Made by a program: the position numbers and the translations under genes. A DNA stretch of 64,000 nt, from contig JAJKFH010000374.1 of the NCBI GenBank assembly GCA_023333565.1, positions 2,852,001 to 2,916,000 of the forward strand, written 5' to 3'. Below, one piece after another: positions 40,770-53,500 of this stretch. Positions within the stretch are counted from its first letter, which is position 1; each line of letters begins with the position of its first letter. The notes beneath the pieces are model-generated. The model worked only from the letters and a program-made list of their open reading frames with translations. It ran no database searches and was not told where the DNA came from. Source of the DNA: Puffinus mauretanicus. Lineage: Eukaryota > Chordata > Aves > Procellariiformes > Procellariidae.

Positions 40770-43700
40770 ACTCCTATAGCACTTCCAAGAGAGCCCACAT
40801 TACACAAGTAAATTACGTGTTCCCAAGAGCATACATAAAATTTTAGCACCTGTGCTAAACTTACAGCATGCAATGTGGAGAGCAACTAAGAGTCGTAAAA
40901 CAATCTTAAGAAAACCTGCTAGAAAACATAACTCCTTAGACGAGGAGTTGGGGAAAACCAACTCCTACAGTGAATCACATCCTTTTCCCTGCTGACCTCC
41001 AGGAGCAACATCAGTTTGACATGAGCAACCCCTGCACCAGCCAGATTTAACAAGGGGTGGGCAAGGAGAGCCCAGCAGGGCTGCTGCAAGGAAGGTCACC
41101 CCGCCAATTGTCCAGGTTAGCACCCTCTCTCTGCCCCCAATTACAAGCCTGCTCTTGCTCAGGGAAAAGGCCCGGAAAATGAAATGAGGAATCAAATCTT
41201 GCTGTGCCAGTTCAAGAGGTGGCTGAGATTGATATAGGTCCATGCTTGGTGTGAATCAATCTCAGCGCCAACAGCAATAAGAAAATCCATGCAAACCACA
41301 AGAAAACAAAAAAAAAAAACCTAGGCAAATCAGGCAACAGAAGAGATGTACTTCAATGCAGTAACATTTAATAAAAGCATAAGCCAGGGATCAAGGGGTG
41401 AAGCAAGAAAACAGATTTCTATAAAACCTAAAGGATGCCATCAGCACTAGCATAAAAAAGTCAAATAAACTATGAGAAGGAGATATCAAAGCTGTCCATG
41501 ACCTCATTTGCTACTGCACTGATCTTCTCATCTCAACTAGGCTACAGCTTCAAAAGGAGCTATGAAAAATCAGAGCAGTTTGGTGAACCAGGACAACCCC
41601 AGCTAACCGTAGCCTACAGCTGGGCGCGTGCTCAGCCCCAGCAAGGGCAGGGCTGGCACAAGCTCAGAGGCTTCACTGCCTGCTGGGAGAGAATAAACCA
41701 GCCTGACCCAGCAGAGAGCAGATGTAGCAAGTCCCCACCTTTCTCTGAAGCAAGGGGGGCCTGTATCCCCAACCGCTTTTTCCATCATCCTTTGGTCAGT
41801 GCACCAAAGTATCTCACAACTAGGTTTGCCAGCGATACTGCAATGGGGCAATCCCCCAGCTGGAGCTCCCAGCTCGCAATGCAGCCCCCAAGGTTTGGGA
41901 ACCCCTTTTAGGAGGACTGCAAAGACAGCTAGTACTGCTGGAAGATGGCATCATATGAGAAGACATTCAATGCAGTAGGTTGCAAATCAGGTGCTTTATC
42001 CTGGATTTGCACTGCATTCTGATGCAAAGTGCTTAAAAACCAGTGGGAGTCAAGAAATAAGGAAGAAGTTCCAGACAGCATTAACTATTTTAAAAGAAAG
42101 ATTTCCAGCACCCCATTTAGACTTGTTTCCAGCTCATCCATGAAGCTCCCCTAAACCTTACTAAGACTTAATTCCCATAAATGTGATTCTCCACTCAGTG
42201 TTTAGCTAAGTAGCTAAGTTTCAAAAAAAAGTAAATACCAAATTGTGGGAGTTGGATTATTCATTCATGTGGTAAAAGCCATTATATATGAATATATACA
42301 GATGTTCCCACTTCATGACTGATCTAAACATATGTAGATTTTAGACTCTGACACACAAGCCATCCATTATGCAATGGCCCATGTACACGGCTGGGCTGCT
42401 TTTATCCTCAACTGTGTCAGGAGGATTCACAGGAGCTGTGTGAGAGATGGAATAAGCTTATAGTTAAAGACTAAAGAAAGTTTAAGCAAGAGCCTTGCTT
42501 AAAATGAAAGGAGGGAGGGAGAAGGAGAGAAATCAAAGAGCCAGGGAATATCAGATTTAGCAGGACAACAAGATGAAATAAGAAAGTTTCAAAGCTCAGA
42601 GTTATTTGACATTAGAACTGGCATGGTCTGACCCCATCAAACCAGCTGTTAAAAATTTGCCTGAATTGCCCATAAAATCCTGCTTCCAACAAGCCCTGCT
42701 CCCGTTTTTGCCCCACTTCTTGCTTGCCATCAAGCCTTGCCTTGGCTGCAGGCTCTGCCAACATCCCATCCTCCAAACAGGCTGGTGTCCACAGATCAGC
42801 ACCACCGCGATGAAAGCAAACATCTGTTAGTATGGAAGATGGATTAGACCCCGCTCCAGCAGAGTTATTAATGCACTCCAGCTGTTTTATGTAGCTGCCT
42901 TCATACAAACGGTTGTGCTGGTTTCCAGTTGCTTCACATCGCACGGGTGATGCAAAGCGGGTGGATAACCCAGTCTCAACTACAGCCAGCACAAAAATTC
43001 CCAAAAGGCATGGAAACTCCTGGTGAAAAGCAGAACAAATTGCTGCAAGCTGGGCTCTGCCACACTCTGAAAGGCTCACAAGAGATGCTCGCTCTTGTGA
43101 GCACCTGTGAGCAAACAGGGGCAGCCTTGGGATTTTCACACGGAAATCCTGCTCTGTGCAGAATCCGAGCCTCACAGTTCTGTGGGTTAATTTTCCCTTT
43201 GGGTTTTTTTATACATTTAAAATCCAAAATTGCCCCAGCCAAAGGATTAGCCAGGAGCGGGGTGCCAGCTGCAGGAGTCAGAGGCTGGGGAACAGGGATG
43301 CTGGTTAAAACAGCGCTCGCAATTTGGTGAGAGCCCAAGCTCTCCTGAGCATCACAAAAAGCCAGAGGGGCTGGCTTATGGCAGACTCCGCCCGGGTCTG
43401 GGAACAAGTCATGTTTGCATTGCCCTAGACAGATACTTGCTCCCCCCGTGAACAAGGGAGGGTCTCAAGTTGAACCTGGATGAGAACCGGGCAGAAGCCC
43501 CCAGCCCTCCTGGGGCTGGGTTGAGCAGCCCCCAGCAGCACAGCTCCACCTGCACCCCCCAGACCCGCCTTCTCCCCACGCGCTGCAACCCGAGGCCTGG
43601 CACGCTTATATCTGAATAAGGGCGTATGTCTGAAAAGATGTAACACACACCTGAAAAGACACAGCTGGGAGTTTTACAGCTTACAGAGGATGGGAAGTGG

Positions 43701-45085
43701 CAATGAACTGGGGGAAAATTCAGGTGTAGCTAAAGACCACAGAGTCTCAGGGAGAGAGGAGACTCATGTGATAGCCCTTCTCCACTCAGGAACACAGACC
43801 ATTAAGTGTAATGCTTCACATTATGCTTCCCAAATACCCACTTAATTTTGATTCAACAAGGCACTTGTGCTAATAAAAATTAAAACTAGCAGGTTCTGTC
43901 GAGTGTGTAATAGATGTGCAGAAGAGCAGCGTGTGCAGGTATTTCTAAAATTAACTACAAATCCTAAAACTGACTACTTCCCAAACCTCAAGAAGTCTGG
44001 GGAATGCTGCAAACACTGTGTGCATGCAGTCGGCGGGGTGCTGTGCGGGTGCCTGCCCAGCCCCTCACCACACCGAGGGTCCGCGGGGTTAGAGGAGGGA
44101 ACATCCCTGCACCAGGCATCTCCCGTCCCCACCGTGCTAACCTGTAGATGGAGTCCGGATGCCTCTGAGAGCAGATATTGCCAAGTACTTACCTCTTGCC
44201 ACTGCCTGCCAGAACCAAAGGCAGCTGCCAAGTAATACATTCCCGCCAGTTTTGCACAAGTGTGAATGTCTACGGGTCTATACTGGTGCAAAATGGGTGC
44301 AAGAGAGCTGCAGGGAGACGAGAGAGAAAAGATCGGCTCTGTGAACGTTAGATACAGCAGATCCATTTAATGATTAAATACACATGATTGTTTGCTTATA
44401 AAATGCAGTGTCACATAAATCTGCTAGGAGCTAATTGCCTATTATAGCTCATGGTACTGCTCGAGTCGGCTGCTGAATGATAAAGGGACTTCTAGAAAGG
44501 AGAGAAAGGCAGCGGAGCTTTGCTTCCTCACCTCCACCGCAGCCTCCAAAACATTTTGTTTTCCAGTTCCTGCAAGGTGAACGCTTATCCCCCCCTACAG
44601 CGATGGGGTCCCTCTGCCAAGCTTGTTTGAGTGGGAAGGTAGGGGGTAAACTGAAATACAAGGGGGAAGGGGAGTTGCTTTGATTCTTTTTTTAAGTTAT
44701 TATTATTAATAACAAACTTCTCTCTGTTGTCTCATGCTTCTTGCCCAGCCTCACAAATCATGGGAGCTATCTGGACTGTTCCTGGAGCCAGCCTGGAGCT
44801 GGGTGACATTTGCGGTCGCCTTGCAGAGCCCGGCTACAGCAGCAAGGAGGGGGGACGTCAGGGAGAAGAGCCGCGTGCTACACAGCAAGGGCAGCCGAGG
44901 GAGCAATGGACCACAGGGTGAAACCTGCTTTTGGAGCAAAATAGGAAGCAATGAGAGATGGGCCCTCCGTCTCAGAGCTCTTCTAACTTCACCCTGATTT
45001 TAACTCCAAGGTTTACAAGTCACCTGGGCCGTTTAATTCAAATCTATATGTACCTAAGCATCTTCCCATTGATTTCCCCAAATTT

Positions 45086-45607
45086 CATAGAATCATAGAA
45101 TAGTTTGGATAGGAAGGGACCTTTAAAGGTCATCTAGTCCAACTCCCCTGCCGTGGGCAGGGACATCTTCAACTAGATCAGGTTGCTGAGAGCCCCGTCC
45201 AACCTGACCTTGAATGTTTCCAGGGATGGGGCATCTACCACCTCTCTGGGCAACCTGTGCCAGTGTTTCACCACCCTCATTATAAAAAATGTCTTCCTTA
45301 TATCTAGTCTAAATCTACCCTCTTCTGGTTTAAAACATTCCCCCTTGTCCTGTCGCAACAGGCCCCGCTAAAAAGTTTGTCCCCATCTTTCTTATAAGCC
45401 CCCTTTAAGTACTGAGAGGCTGCAATAAGGTGTCCCCGGAGGCTTCTCTTCTCCAGGCTGAACAACCCCAGCTCTCTCAGCCTTTCCTCGTAGGAGAGGT
45501 GTTCCATCCCCCCGATCATTTTCCTGGCCCTCCTCTGGACCCGCTCCAACAGGTCCGTGTCTTTTTTGTGCTGAGGGCTCCAGACTGGATGCAGCACCGC
45601 AGATGGG
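45086..45607 (-). mobile_element. CR1 LINE, 3' end, 5'-truncated
   Basis: The element lies on the minus strand with its 3' end at 45,086. There the strand reads ATTCTATGATTCTATG, the CR1 tail. The 3' UTR contains the inverted form of the block seen on the plus strand as ggaagggacctttaaaggtc. Upstream lies the C-terminal end of ORF2: one frame (45,304-45,597) has HPVWSPQHKKD and LGLFSLEKRSLRG, and another (45,173-45,358) has RFRLDIRKTFF and HRLPREVVDAPSLE. The two frames differ, so at least one frameshift lies near 45,300-45,360 and the copy is dead. Truncation at about 45.6 kb is typical of CR1 insertion. Confidence 0.93.
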
Positions 45608-48600
45608 GTCGTAATTCAGGCATATCTCTGTGGCTTTACACCAGGACCCCGTCTAGTCCATTCCTGCCTCACCACAAACACTTGATCCCCACCCGTGGCT
45701 TCACTGCACGCTGCAGAGGAGTTGGCTGAGGATGGACCTGCAGAGAATCTGCCCGGAGATCCCCCCCCGGCCCGGGGGGCTGCTGGGCTGCAGGTTCGAA
45801 GCACTCTTGCAGCATGAGCCAGAGAGCGCAGCGCTTCACGGCAGGAAGGAACACGATCTGTTTACACAGTAGGTTATATGGGAAATGCATTACATTATTG
45901 AAAAAAAAAAAACCTTTAGCAAAACACGTACATTCATCTTATGCCAAGAGTTTAATCCTACCCAAACGGCACTGCATTCCACAAAGAAATTATCCTCTAT
46001 AAATCACCGGGGCAGGAGCAGGCCACGTCCCTCACATTTCAGGCTGAACCATCCACTGCATTAATGACCCCGTACGGATCAGCCATCGTGCCGATGGGGG
46101 GAAAGGAGGGGATCTCCACGGAGACCTCGTGGAGAAGCAGAGACACTGGGACAACTCCACCGAGGCTGGCGGCGCAACAATGGGGACCTGTTAGAGGTTT
46201 GACTCAGACCTTCACCGGTTGTACAGTCGGGCACATGGGTGCTCTAAGACAGAGGAGCAGATCCGTGACTTAGCTCGCCTGTTTGGCTGGGAAAAGCAGC
46301 TGACTGGAGCTGTGCTATCCCATTCTCGCTACGGTGAGAGCTCCCGCAGGGCAGGGGATGGGTGTGCTGGACCTGCGGGCTCCGGGGGCACCGAGAGGGC
46401 TCGGAGGAGGGAGCAGAAGCTGGGAGGGAAGAGTTATTTGGGATATCGAGCAAGTCACTTTGCTTAATAGCTGCAAACAACTTGGCATACGACCTCCAAA
46501 ACAGCAGCAGACACCAGATCAGGGACCTACCTCCCTCCTTTGGGAAAGAGGAGGATGCAACGAAGCAGAAGGATGCAGCAAATCCCGTTTTCATCCATAC
46601 GCCAGGGCAGCAGGGAGCCAGATCTTACTCTTACCAGCACAAGTTCCTGCCTCCCAGGACAAAAGCATATTTATTCTCTTTGTAACTGCTCCACAGCCCT
46701 TCTCGCCTTAACGCCAACGTTGTTCTCCCCAAACCTGAGCCAGCTCCTAACTTACAGCTTCATTAGGATATACCACGCGAGTGTTAACTATACATTGAGA
46801 CTGGAAACTGAGTATTGCTGGGAAGAAAACCACAACTCCTTCCACCTTTCTAACACGATTTCATGAACCTGCAGAATAAGAAACAGATCAGTTGTGAGGC
46901 ACAATTAAGTGGGATCATCTCTTAATCTCTCAGCTATACTAAATAATTTACAAGGCCGTTTTGGGACTGACATGCAAAGCAGTTTAACAATGATTTAACA
47001 AAAAAGTATGATATTCCATCCTTTCATAGTTTCCAGGTGTTGGGACCAATTTACTTCACAGCAATTTTCATTTCTGGGCCTTTTTTTCCCCTCCTCCCTA
47101 CAAAAACCTGCAGCTGCCAACTATGCTGGCATCTACAGCAGCTAGGAAACGAATTTCCCTGTGAAGCAAATTCTTCCAGGATGAATTGAATGAAGGCAGA
47201 GCTCATAATTGCACATTACTGAAAACATTTCTGATAAAAAACTGGGGAGATATTTTTATCCACATCTCCAGTTGAAAATTGCTGGGAAAGATGCTTTTGA
47301 AAAGCCATCATCTCCAAGCATGTAATTATCAGATCCTTGAACAAAAATACACGGTCAAAGGAAAAAAAAAAATACTTTCATTGAAATAAAAAAATCAGGG
47401 ATGGCAATTGTTGGGAATGGAAGGAGAGAAATTCTTCATCCTGTGTGATTTTGCATGTCTCTTAAGTTACCAGACTGATCTGTAAATCCACAGATTAATA
47501 AATTTGGCAGCTGAGAACATCAAGCTTGGTTAATAATTTTTTTTTTTATGAACGGAATAATGATAATATTAAAAAAAAAAAATCAGCAGCAGACTGGCAG
47601 TCAGACTGTCACAGAACCAGAATTTCCTAACTCTCATGTAAGCACGCTTGTCTTGAAACAGTGTTCTGCCCCCTTGAATAGACAGCGGTACAATGACCTG
47701 GGGTCCTATCCTATCAAGGCTTAAGACCATGCCTACCCTGATGGGATTACTCACATGCTAAAAATTATGCAGTAGCTGAACTGACAGCTGAAAAGAGCCT
47801 TAAATGTTCTTATGCTTGGTAGCATTCAATTGTCAATTGATGAACGTTGCTAAATATTTATTTTTGTTCTACTTTCTCTCCTCCAGTTCTGCGCCATTTC
47901 TGATTATTATCACTTGTTAGCTTTAATTATTTCTTTTGTTTGCAACACCTACACATGCCTAAACACAAAAGCATAGGCACCCTTCCCTCCAAGGTGTTGG
48001 GCAACTTCTTCTGACCTTCTGCATAAAATTGCGTATGATTTCCATCCTTGAGTTAAGTAGATAATATCACAAGCAATAAACATTGGCATCCACATACAAG
48101 TATCAATTTTAACAAATTTTCTAAATAAATCAAATCCTACATGCCCTAACATATACAAACACTTTGGCAGTGCAGTTATCCTTGGCTTATAGGGATTAAC
48201 AGAACAGAACAAATATTATAAAGAATAATGAACCTGGACATAAAGCCAAGAGCAAGACTTAACACACCACATGAAATTCAGTCCCCTACTACGGGTCACT
48301 CAAAGCCAGAGTCACCTCTTCCAGTGGTAATGAGATTTTCTTAAGCAGGTTGGCAGGGAGGTAAACATATGGGCTGGAAACTGGACTCCAACAGTTAGCA
48401 CTGGAGGAAAAACCTAAATAGCAGTTGCTCAGTTGACAGCATGGATTGACATTTTTATTAAATCTGCCTGGCCTTTGCATTGAAAAACATCCTTCTACTA
48501 ACAAATGTGTACTAATGAGATGTGCATGAGCACAATCTTTTAGGAGGAAAACCTCTGTAACCTCCTCCATACAAGAGGGGGGAAAACGGAATAAAAAGAT

Positions 48601-48759
48601 AATTCATTTCTATAGACCATGAAAAGTTGTAGGAAATTACTTCAGTCTATTTTCTTCTATACAAAGCAGTTTTGGTGGAATGGGTCATCTCTAGAAAAGA
48701 GCAATAACTCATTTCCACTGTGTAGATCAGCTCATTTATACTTAACATAGTCAACAAAA

Positions 48760-49860
48760 CTTTAAAGATGTGGCCACTGAAGTCCTAAAGCCATCAGCAG
48801 GTACCCTTAAGACTTTGTGGAGGTTGGAAAAGACATCACAAGACTGCAGAAGAGCAAAATTCAATGTTAAACTTGAAAAACCAAACCAAAACAAACAGAA
48901 GCGATATCAGAGTGGGGGCAAGAGAATGATAAATCTGTCACCTTATCTTTCAGTTCCTGGAACTGACCATCCGCGTGTAAGCTGCTAACAGAGAACAAGG
49001 AGGACTAACGACAAACCTGGATCTACCACATGTAAGTCATGCCCGCTCAATTTCTTTCTATGAGAGAGCAACATTTCTGGGTAGACTGAAAATGCAAGTT
49101 ATTATATCTCAATTTTAGAAATGCTTCTGACACGGTTTTACATGCTATTTTTATAAGTATGTTTGGGAAGCAGGATACAGATGATTACGAAGTGTATGCA
49201 AAACTGATTGGAAAACCACACACTGAGAAAATTCATCAGTTGTTCACAATCAGAAGGGACGGATGTATTAAATGAAATTCTGTGGGGGCCCATCTCCAGT
49301 CTGGTGAGACTCCAGGTTTTCATTAAATGACCTGGATGATTGCAGAGAGATTGCTCTTATTAAGTTTACTGACAGCCACCAGCTATGAGGGACTGGAAGT
49401 AGGCTGGAAAGTAAATTTTGAATCCAGAATGATTCATACCTGTTTGAAAAAACAAATATACAATTCAGTAGAGGTACACGCAAGCTACCAGACCTCAGCA
49501 GGAATAATCAAATGAATAAAGAATGGAGAAAAACTATCTAAGTGACAGTTGCAGAAGGACTCTTCAGATACTGTGGATTGCAAACCAAATGTAATTCCAC
49601 GGTGCCATGTCATATGCAAGAAAAGCTATCACCCTGGTACATACAAAGGTGGGTATAATCTGCAAGATCTGTGAAATCATCCTTTCATTTTACTCAGCAC
49701 CAATAAAAGCCTCAGCTTGAATGCAGTGCCCAGGTTTGGGTACCACAGTTCAAGAAACACGTGGTCCAGCTGGAGTTCATTCAGATTGAATCAGTGCAAT
49801 CTGGTCAGACATCTAGAAGACCATGACTTCACACGGCTCTCCTTGGCCTGCAGAGAGTCC
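48760..49860 (+). mobile_element. Old CR1-family LINE fragment (reverse transcriptase region)
   Basis: On the plus strand, a series of blocks matches in order the reverse transcriptase part of sauropsid CR1 elements as remembered: ttcagttcctggaa (48,950), ctcaattttagaaatgcttc then gacacggtttt (49,109-49,138), gattggaaaaccacacac (49,206), tggggg and ccatctccag (49,283), ttcattaaatgacctggatg (49,318), ttattaagttta (49,357), tactcagcacc (49,691), gtttgggtaccacagttcaag (49,735) and agaccatgact (49,818). Stops and indels interrupt all frames. It is much more diverged than the 45 kb copy and in the opposite orientation. Confidence 0.75.
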
Positions 49861-52670
49861 ATCTCACGCTAAAAGCATGGCTTCTAATGGCAACCAAAAA
49901 AAAAAAAAACACCCCACACTAAAACTAAATAACAAACCCAAACAGAAAAGCACCAAACATCCTCATCTACCATCTTTATTTTTCCTTTGCCTTCTATACA
50001 AACCATATTTGAAAAAAAAAAAAAAAAATGAAGTCACCCAAATGCATACATCTGAAATACAAAGGGTCTTCTGAAGTTGCCTGTGCTATAGTTAATTAAC
50101 CATTTAACTTGAGCTGGTTTGCAATGGGATCCTCAGCTGGTCACTTGGAGCAGCATGAAGGAGATTCAACCAGTTCCATCATTCTGCCCGCTCCTGCAGT
50201 GATCCTGCAGTAAGGACTGAACATGAAGTTTGCTAGAGCAAACTATATAGGGTCTTCCTGGACTTCAGGCCATAAAGCATTTCAGGGAAGTTCTCCAATT
50301 GCAAGATTGCAAGGTCTCTTGTGGAAACACACTATGACACTGGTATCAGCAGAGCCACACACAAGCTTGCTCTAACCAGAAAATAAACGCTTCCCCCACC
50401 TTCCACAAAACATCACTGCTAGGTCGCATTTTCTGACCCTTCCATTCTGAAGGACAGACAAAAGCTCTTTATTATTAAAATGTCCCATCAGAAAACTTTC
50501 GGGAGCGGCCGGTGGAGGTGAAAGAAATCACCAAAACCCTAATAGTGGTGGGCCCAGGAAGCACTTCTGAAACATTTGGATGCTTCTTTAAAACAATCTA
50601 TCTGGCTTCCATTTTTGCCCATCACACTTAAAATGCTAAAATGAGTGATATGATAGCAATTCACTTTATTGCTTCCATCTCAGATGATTTCCAGATGAGG
50701 AGATGAGTTTCATGCAAAAGTGAGGTTGACAGGAGAAAAACCACATTAAGAACCCGAGTGACCAAAAGAGAACTTCACTGAGCCTCACCAAAAGCAAACC
50801 CACTGCATTGTAATCAGTCCCCCTCAAAGCTTTTCTCAATGCCCTAAAATAACTAAGAAGAAAAGGGACGGCAGACATGAAATGAGATGGTCGCCCACCC
50901 CTCCCTCCGTCTTTGCTCTGTGGCTGGTGCAAAGGCTGGCCTCATCTGTGGGATGCTGAGGAAACCAGTACCTACTGGGTGATGAAAGCATGGGCTTAGT
51001 CCTCAGGAGCACCACCTGCACAAGCTGTAAGGGTCTGATACCAGGGTGAAGGCGGCTTCCTTACCAGCTCAGTGACTGCACCATTCCCTTGTACATGACA
51101 GAGCTACACACCACATTGACCCAAGGTTCTCCAAGAACGGTTTGGGGCTGATATCAGGAATATTTCTCATTTGGTCACCCAACACCCAGACAACATCACC
51201 ATTTGCAGCAACACAGCGATCATCAGGACTTGCATGAATGAAGCACCAGATGCATCTGGTGACATGTTTGAGGAACTGAATGAATGATCCCTCCCCTCTG
51301 GTTGGTGACATCCGGGAGACTCCTCCAGCACAGTCGGCATCAGCCACCTCTGAGCGAGGAGCCCAGCTTATGGCTCAGCCCCAAGAGCGATGGGAGCTCC
51401 TGCCAAGTTGCCTTTTGATCTTTTCATGGAACGGCTGCATTCCTGCCCTGTTAAATCACGCGCCCAGACGCCCTCTGCCTACCAGGACTCATCGCCATGT
51501 CTCAGGCAGCTTCAAAATAAGCCCCAGCCCCCAAACTGCTCCTTGCTTGCTGTCCCAGTAAGGGGACATTGCACCTAGTCACCCTCCGTGGGATTAGGCA
51601 ACACAGCCAGGCTAAGCTGCTTTACACCTGGTTTACTTTACCTCTCAGATTTAGGGAGGAAAATTATTTTCTAAAGTTAGGTTCATGCTTTAGGGCATCT
51701 TGGGGCCAAGGAGAGGACAAAGTCAGTCCCACTACGTCACTTCAGGCAACGTAAAATGATTCAGAAACCATAAATTACCTCTGCACTTCCAACTCCAACG
51801 TCTTTGCTTTCAGAAGGGAAACGCTTGCATCAGAGCAGTAGAGCGAGCTCCATGCAGTATATTTAGCTGCAACAAGCAGAGCTACAGCATGCAACAAAGT
51901 ACCTGAATATTGCACCCAGTTGGAAATATCAGAGCCTGCCCATCCTGGAAAGACTAGGGCCAGGATTTGGTGACTGTGCCCTTTGTAAAGGTGCCCTTCC
52001 ACACTCATCCACCCACTCTTTTGCAGAAATGAAATAGATTTTTTTTTATACTCCAGTAATAGTGAATTTCTCACCCCAGGTTTCTAAAACAGGGGTTAAC
52101 AGCTCATTGAAATGGCAGATTTCTAGCAGGAGCTGAAATATTTATTAGACAAGGCAGTAGTAGATTACACCAGAGGTGGGGGTGATGGCAGTGATCCCAC
52201 CTTGTTCAGCAGAGTCCCTTGCCCCCCGAATTCCCCCCGGCCCTCTATTCACCATTGCTGAATGCCCAGCCCATTCACATGCTGATCTTGAAAAATAAAA
52301 GAGCTACATTTAGATTTTGTTTTTAAAAATAAACAAAACAGCTGTAAAAGCTCTGCAATATCTGGGGTGCCTTAAGAACAGCCCCTGTGTCTGCCAATCT
52401 TCCAGCTGGAGAAGGGGCAGGAGGGAGGCAGCCTGAAGGGGAATCTCCAGTGGTCACAGGGAGAAATTCTTTCTGGAGAAGCAGAGATATGTTCTGCAAA
52501 TCAAAGCAATTAAGGCATAGTTTGTATGCAACGGTTTGGATTTGTAAAACCCCTTTCAAAATAGCACATGAAATTGTTAGTGATATTTAAGGTGGTTAAA
52601 GGAAATCAGAATAAACAAAAGTAAACTACTGGATGGGGGGAGAGGGGAAAATACAGACAGGCTCACTCAC

Positions 52671-52710
52671 CAAAGTCTGACTGCAAATCCTTTTTCAGTC
52701 CACAAAGCAT
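52671..52710 (-). CDS. GRIP2: GRIP2 candidate first coding exon (alternative N-terminus)
   Basis: This short segment encodes MLCGLKKDLQSDF plus the first base of the next codon. The ATG has G at -3, and an in-frame TAG lies five codons upstream, so the frame cannot extend further 5'. The segment ends at a near-perfect donor, TTTG/GTGAGT. The overhanging G joins the AC that begins the next exon to give GAC, so the phase fits the downstream exon exactly. A CpG-rich stretch lies 0.5-0.8 kb upstream. The sequence differs from the remembered mammalian GRIP2 start (MLAVSLK...), so it would be an alternative first exon. Cys3 beside two lysines is a plausible S-acylation site by analogy with the palmitoylated GRIP1b and ABP-L N-termini; that is inference. 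No transcript evidence is available, and a chance match is possible. Confidence 0.62.
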
Positions 52711-53159
52711 GGCTGCTGTTATCTATTAAATCATTCAACTAATTGCAACAGCCGCTCCTTTCTCTCTCCCTGCCCGCACTGGAATCACTTTCCAGCCAGC
52801 CCAGGCTCACTTTCAGGCTGCCTCCCACAGCCGAGCGGGGCTGCGACGCACACACTGCTCCTCACTTCACGGCAGGAAAATAAAAAAAGAAATCGTCCTG
52901 GGCACTCCAGTTTGCGAGGACTCAAAAATGTAGCAATCCTTTAGGAAGAAATGTCTTTACATGGCTGTTTAATGTATGACTCGCCAGTCCTGTGTAGAAA
53001 TAGGAAAATGAAGGGTATAGGTTTTTTTAGCTGATCCTAAAAATCCCGTGTTAGTTCTCTCAGCTCGACTGGCCATCAGGCATTGCAAAGCAAAAGTTGG
53101 AAGCGCAGTGATTAAACGGAACAGCTGGTTGAAGGGGAGGCAGCCACTGAACCCTGACT

Positions 53160-53500
53160 CTCCGGCAGATGCAGCAAATGTCGAGCGTGCACTTCATTCC
53201 CAGCGGTATTCCACCTCGCGCCCCGCCGGCGGAGAGCGGAGATCATCCCACGGAGATGTGCTGGCCCTCTCCTGCCTGAACCCTTCTGTGGCTTTCATGG
53301 GGATTTCAGGCAGGGGGGAGAAAAAAAAGAAGGAATAAATAAAAGGAAACGCGGGCAGCTGGTGCTGCGGCAGAGGTACCGCTGCCCTCGCGCCGTGCTC
53401 AGAGTCAGATGCAGAAGTTGGCCGGCAGCGGAGCCTCGCGCAAACCTCCAAGTTGCAGCAGCAGCGGGGCTGAGCGCAAGAAGAGGCTGCGACTGCAGTA
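53160..53500 (-). promoter_or_regulatory. GRIP2: CpG-rich candidate promoter / 5' region of GRIP2
   Basis: This stretch has many CpG dinucleotides, for example around 53,216-53,240, 53,350-53,400 and 53,420-53,445, while the flanking tens of kilobases are CpG-poor. It lies 0.45-0.8 kb upstream, on the minus strand, of the candidate first coding exon, as expected for a TATA-less CpG promoter. No TATA box or transcription start is identifiable by eye. The direction is inferred from the neighbouring exon only. Confidence 0.4.

Larger units (their letters stand above)
28262..52670. other. GRIP2 first intron (24.4 kb), if the first exon is right
   Basis: This long phase-1 intron contains the two CR1 remnants, the palindromic element at 34.6 kb and several homopolymers and microsatellites, listed separately. 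AT-rich low-complexity sequence occurs at 28.8-29.7 kb, 38.4-38.6 kb and 46.9-47.6 kb. I found no coding exon on either strand. Confidence 0.7.

Noticed and set aside
44215..44310. Possible repeat fragment (gtgtgaatgtctacgggtc then tatactggtgcaaaatggg)
   Set aside because: It vaguely recalls conserved SINE-like sequence, but I could not match a family, so it is not annotated.
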